Source: Roseomonas sp.
GTDB taxonomy: Bacteria; Pseudomonadota; Alphaproteobacteria; Acetobacterales; Acetobacteraceae
Assembly: GCA_020249415.1 (NCBI GenBank)
Contig: JADCFR010000077.1
Coordinates: forward strand, 1-9,370
Length of the DNA: 9,370 bases
Reading direction: 5' to 3'
The translations under genes were made by a program, and so were the position numbers. Below the pieces are notes generated by a model. The model made no database searches. It saw nothing but the letters and a program-made list of their open reading frames with translations, and was not told the origin of the DNA. This document shows positions 6,964 to 9,370 of this stretch, one piece after another. Each line of letters starts with the position of its first letter. Positions within the stretch are counted from its first letter, which is position 1.

Positions 6964-8661
6964 TCAAGGTGCGGCGCGCAGAAACGCCAGGTCAGCGCCA
7001 AGCGGTGCCTGCGTCACCTGGTCATAAACCAGCTTGTCCCAACCGCGCTTGGGCGCCGGGGCGGGCTGCCAGGCAGCGCGGCGGCGGGCCATTTCATCTT
7101 CCGCCACCAGCAGATCAAGCTTGCGGTCCTTCACCGAAAGCCTGATGCGATCACCGGTTTGCACCAGAGCAAGCGGCCCACCCACCGCCGCTTCCGGCGC
7201 AATATGCAGCACAATCGTACCGAAGGCCGTGCCGGACATGCGGCAATCGCTCATGCGCACCATGTCCTTCACGCCGGCGCGGGCAAGTTTTTTCGGGATC
7301 GGCAAATAGCCCGCCTCCGGCATGCCGGAAGGCGAACGCGGCCCCACATGTTTCAGCACCAGAATATCCTGCGCCGTCACATCAAGCGCCGGGTCGTCAA
7401 TGCGGTTCGCCAAATCCTCTAGCCCATCAAACACCATGCAGCGGGCTTCGGTTTCAAACAGCGCAGGTGTGGCGGCGCTCCGCTTCAAGATCGCCCCTTC
7501 GGGCGCAAGCGAACCGAACAAGGCGACCAAGCCACCAACCGGGGAGACAGGTTCGGCAAAAGCGCGAATGATGCGCCGATCCACGAAATGACTGCCATCG
7601 CCAATACGGTCCGCGAGGCTGACGCCATCCAGATCAATCGTCGTCAGATCGAGCAAATCGCGCAATTCCCAGAGCAGCGCACGCATGCCGCCGGCAGCGT
7701 GGAAATCTTCCATATAGCCCTCGCCCGTCGGCTTCAGATCAACCAACACCGGTGTTTCCTCAGACAGCGCATCAAGCCGCTTGAGATCGAGCGAAAGCCC
7801 CGCTCGCCCGGCAATGGCGGCCAGATGCACCACGGCATTGGTGGAACCACCAAGCGCCAGCAGCACGCGTGCCGCATTGTCCAGATTGGCCTGTGTCATC
7901 ATCTGGCTTGGGCGGATGGGGTGTTTGATGAGCCGCACGGCTTGTGCGCCGGCTTCTTCGGCAATACGCAGCCGGTCCGCATGCACGGCGGGGGCGCTGG
8001 CGCCGGCCAAAGGCATGAAGCCAAGGGTCGCCGCGATGCAGGCCATGGTGGAAGCCGTACCCATCACGCCGCAGGTGCCGGCGGTGGTGGCAAGCTTGCC
8101 TTCCAATTCGCCGATCCGCTCAGCGCTTACTTCCCCGGCGCGATACCGCGCCCAATAGCGCCGGCAATCGGTGCAGGCGGAAAGCCGCTCACCTTCAAAA
8201 GCCTGGGCCAGCATGGGGCCGGTCACCAGCATCACCGCCGGAATATCGGCTGAAATCGCGGCCATCAGCTGCGCCGGCACGGTCTTGTCGCAGCCGCCCA
8301 CCAGCACCGCCGCATCCATCGGCTGGGCGGAGAGCATCGCTTCCGTATCCAGCGCCATCAGGTTGCGATAATGCATGGAACAGGGGCTGAGCGATGGCTC
8401 ACATAGGCTGACCGTCGGGAAGCCCAGCGGCAGCGCGCCTTCGGAAAGCACGCCACGGCGCACGGCTTCGATCAGTTCCGGCACGGTGCGGTGGCAGTTA
8501 TTGTAGTCGCTCGCGGTATCGGCGATGCCGACCACGGGCTTGTCCAGCATGCGCTGCGAATAGCCCATGGATTTGGCGAAGGACCGCCGGAGATACAGCG
8601 CGAAGTCGCGATCCCCGTAATTGGAGGTATTGCGGCCAAGGCCATGGGGTTTGTCGCTCAT
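6964..8661 (-). CDS. IlvD/Edd-family dehydratase, probable sugar-acid (aldonate) dehydratase
   Basis: The 565-residue protein removes water from a 2,3-dihydroxy acid to give a 2-keto-3-deoxy acid. Three cysteines are placed for a [2Fe-2S] cluster: Cys56 (NNCHRTVPE), Cys124 (GGCDKTVPA, with Lys125 probably carbamylated for Mg2+) and Cys197 (TCGVMGTASTM). The base serine is Ser476 in RMSGTAFG. GPRSPSGMPEAG (440-451) and TDCRRYWARYRAGE (164-177) are in the style of L-arabinonate/D-xylonate-type dehydratases rather than the valine/isoleucine enzyme. This is family knowledge recalled, not searched. I chose the ATG at 8661 (MSDKPHGLGR) because family members begin near there and GGAAGA lies about 9 nt upstream. 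An in-frame ATG 34 codons earlier adds only unlike sequence. It is followed by the amidohydrolase gene on the same strand and is divergent from rplM. A role in valine/isoleucine synthesis is less likely. Confidence 0.9.
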   Translation of the reverse strand: MSDKPHGLGRNTSNYGDRDFALYLRRSFAKSMGYSQRMLDKPVVGIADTASDYNNCHRTVPELIEAVRRGVLSEGALPLGFPTVSLCEPSLSPCSMHYRNLMALDTEAMLSAQPMDAAVLVGGCDKTVPAQLMAAISADIPAVMLVTGPMLAQAFEGERLSACTDCRRYWARYRAGEVSAERIGELEGKLATTAGTCGVMGTASTMACIAATLGFMPLAGASAPAVHADRLRIAEEAGAQAVRLIKHPIRPSQMMTQANLDNAARVLLALGGSTNAVVHLAAIAGRAGLSLDLKRLDALSEETPVLVDLKPTGEGYMEDFHAAGGMRALLWELRDLLDLTTIDLDGVSLADRIGDGSHFVDRRIIRAFAEPVSPVGGLVALFGSLAPEGAILKRSAATPALFETEARCMVFDGLEDLANRIDDPALDVTAQDILVLKHVGPRSPSGMPEAGYLPIPKKLARAGVKDMVRMSDCRMSGTAFGTIVLHIAPEAAVGGPLALVQTGDRIRLSVKDRKLDLLVAEDEMARRRAAWQPAPAPKRGWDKLVYDQVTQAPLGADLAFLRAAP

Positions 8662-8783
8662 GCGGGCGGTTCTTCCGAAAGAGTTGCCGGTGGGGGGCAG
8701 ATTAAGCACCCTGGGGCGCGCAAGGGTAGGGCCATCCGCGAATGCGGTAACTGGATACCACAAGAAAAAACCGCGCTTCGCGC

Positions 8784-8812
8784 TTGACTTTTGGCGCCCC
8801 TGCCCGGATAAG
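8784..8812 (+). promoter_or_regulatory. Sigma70-type promoter of rplM-rpsI
   Basis: TTGACT (8784-8789, five of six to consensus) is followed after 17 bp by GATAAG (8807-8812, four of six). Transcription would start near 8819, giving a leader of about 29 nt before the rplM ATG. The orientation and distance fit a strong housekeeping promoter. I found no comparable promoter for the divergent dehydratase gene in 8662-8783, only a short dyad CCGC-GAAT-GCGG at 8736-8747. Confidence 0.65.
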
Positions 8813-8847
8813 CCCGCTTCCTTTCCATAGGTTTATTCGGAACCATC

Positions 8848-9333
8848 ATGATTTCCACGCAAACCCGCTCGCTCAAGCCGGCGGAGGTGAAAAAGAACTG
8901 GGTGTTGATTGATGCGGATGGGCTCGTGCTCGGCCGCCTCGCCTCCCTGGTCGCCAATCGCCTTCGCGGCAAGCACAAGCCGCAATTCACCCCCCATGTG
9001 GATTGCGGTGACCATGTTGTCATCATCAATGCGAAGAAGGTGCGTGTCACCGGCGCCAAGGCGGAACAGAGCGTGTTCTACTGGCACACCGGCTATCCGG
9101 GCGGCATCAAGGGCCGCACCATCCGTGAACGCATGGAAGGCCGCTTCCCGGAGCGCGTCATTGAAAAGGCGGTTGAGCGCATGATCACCCGTGGCCCCCT
9201 CGGCCGCGCGCAGATGCGCAACCTGCATGTCTATGCCGGGGCCGAGCACCCGCATGCCGGCCAGCAGCCTGCTGCCCTGGATGTGGCGGCGCTGAACCGT
9301 AAGAATTCCCTCGCAGTGAAGAAGGCGGGCTGA
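8848..9333 (+). CDS. rplM: 50S ribosomal protein L13
   Basis: Ribosomal protein L13 (uL13), an early-assembling protein of the large subunit that binds 23S rRNA. The 161 residues show [17 protein letters not shown] at 17-33, the [18 protein letters not shown] block at 41-58, [10 protein letters not shown] at 77-86, and the signature region around MITRGPLGR (112-120), [11 protein letters not shown] (126-136) and QQP (139-141). The N-terminal extension [16 protein letters not shown] and the length fit alphaproteobacterial L13, slightly longer than the 142-residue E. coli protein. The start at 8848 has a weak GGAA (8839-8842) upstream. It is followed by rpsI with 4 bp between, the near-universal L13-S9 operon. 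L13 in many bacteria also regulates its own operon, but no leader structure for this is evident here. Confidence 0.98.
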   Translation: MISTQTRSLKPAEVKKNWVLIDADGLVLGRLASLVANRLRGKHKPQFTPHVDCGDHVVIINAKKVRVTGAKAEQSVFYWHTGYPGGIKGRTIRERMEGRFPERVIEKAVERMITRGPLGRAQMRNLHVYAGAEHPHAGQQPAALDVAALNRKNSLAVKKAG

Positions 9334-9337
9334 GGCT

Positions 9338-9370
9338 ATGAGCGGCGAAACCAAGACCCTCGCGGACCTC
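9338..9370 (+). CDS. rpsI: 30S ribosomal protein S9 (5' end only)
   Basis: An ATG at 9338, 4 bp after the rplM stop, opens a frame reading MSGETKTLADL to the window edge. Both position and sequence match the start of S9 (uS9) in related alphaproteobacteria, where Thr-Leu-Ala-Asp-Leu occurs in a variable N-terminal extension. The GAGG at 9332-9335, overlapping the rplM stop, lies only 2 nt from the ATG, too close for a normal Shine-Dalgarno site. Translation is probably coupled to rplM. Only 11 codons are visible, so the call rests mainly on gene order. Confidence 0.85.
   Translation, partial: MSGETKTLADL

Noticed and set aside
6964..8661. Naming the dehydratase ilvD (branched-chain amino acid synthesis)
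   Set aside because: Its motifs look like the sugar-acid branch of the family, and its neighbours are catabolic rather than biosynthetic.
8662..8763. An upstream ATG for the dehydratase at 8763
   Set aside because: The 34 added residues look unlike the family, and the ATG at 8661 has a ribosome site and gives the usual N-terminus.

Overview
The window is GC-rich, densely coded chromosomal DNA. It suggests an alphaproteobacterium, probably of the Acetobacteraceae/Rhodospirillales group (Roseomonas-like). The reasons are the rplM-rpsI pair with an alphaproteobacterial style of L13, a TRAP transporter with a twin-arginine-exported binding protein, and a solitary NMT1/THI5-like protein beside SDR genes. 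The genus is an inference from style, not from a search.

Layout, left to right. Bases 2-172 hold the 3' end of an unrecognised membrane protein on the + strand. Bases 183-3102 (minus strand) hold a complete TRAP transporter operon in the order binding protein (3102-2101), small permease DctQ (2011-1502), large permease DctM (1505-183). The two permease genes overlap by ATGA, and an 11-bp hairpin lies between the binding-protein and permease genes. A 135-bp divergent control region (3103-3237) separates this operon from a + strand operon: a first SDR (3238-3987), a second SDR (4054-4812) and a periplasmic-binding-protein-fold protein without a signal peptide (4819-5730). Converging on it, 2 bp away, is a minus-strand pair: an IlvD/Edd-family dehydratase of the sugar-acid type (8661-6964) followed by an M20D amidohydrolase (6908-5733). 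A second divergent region (8662-8847) carries a good sigma70-type promoter for rplM (8848-9333), which is followed by the first 11 codons of rpsI (9338 onward).

Working model (inference): bases 183-8661 form an uptake-and-catabolism island for an organic acid, perhaps a sugar acid or an N-acylated/amidated acid. The TRAP system would import the carboxylate, the amidohydrolase would deacylate or hydrolyse an amide, the dehydratase would convert a 2,3-dihydroxy acid to a 2-keto-3-deoxy acid, and the two SDRs, with apparently opposite cofactor preference (NAD versus NADP), would do redox or epimerising steps. No aldolase, diketo-acid hydrolase, kinase or transcription regulator lies in the window, so the pathway is incomplete here and the substrate is unknown. 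No tRNA, CRISPR array, insertion sequence, phage gene or integrase was seen, and no gap between genes exceeds 200 bp.
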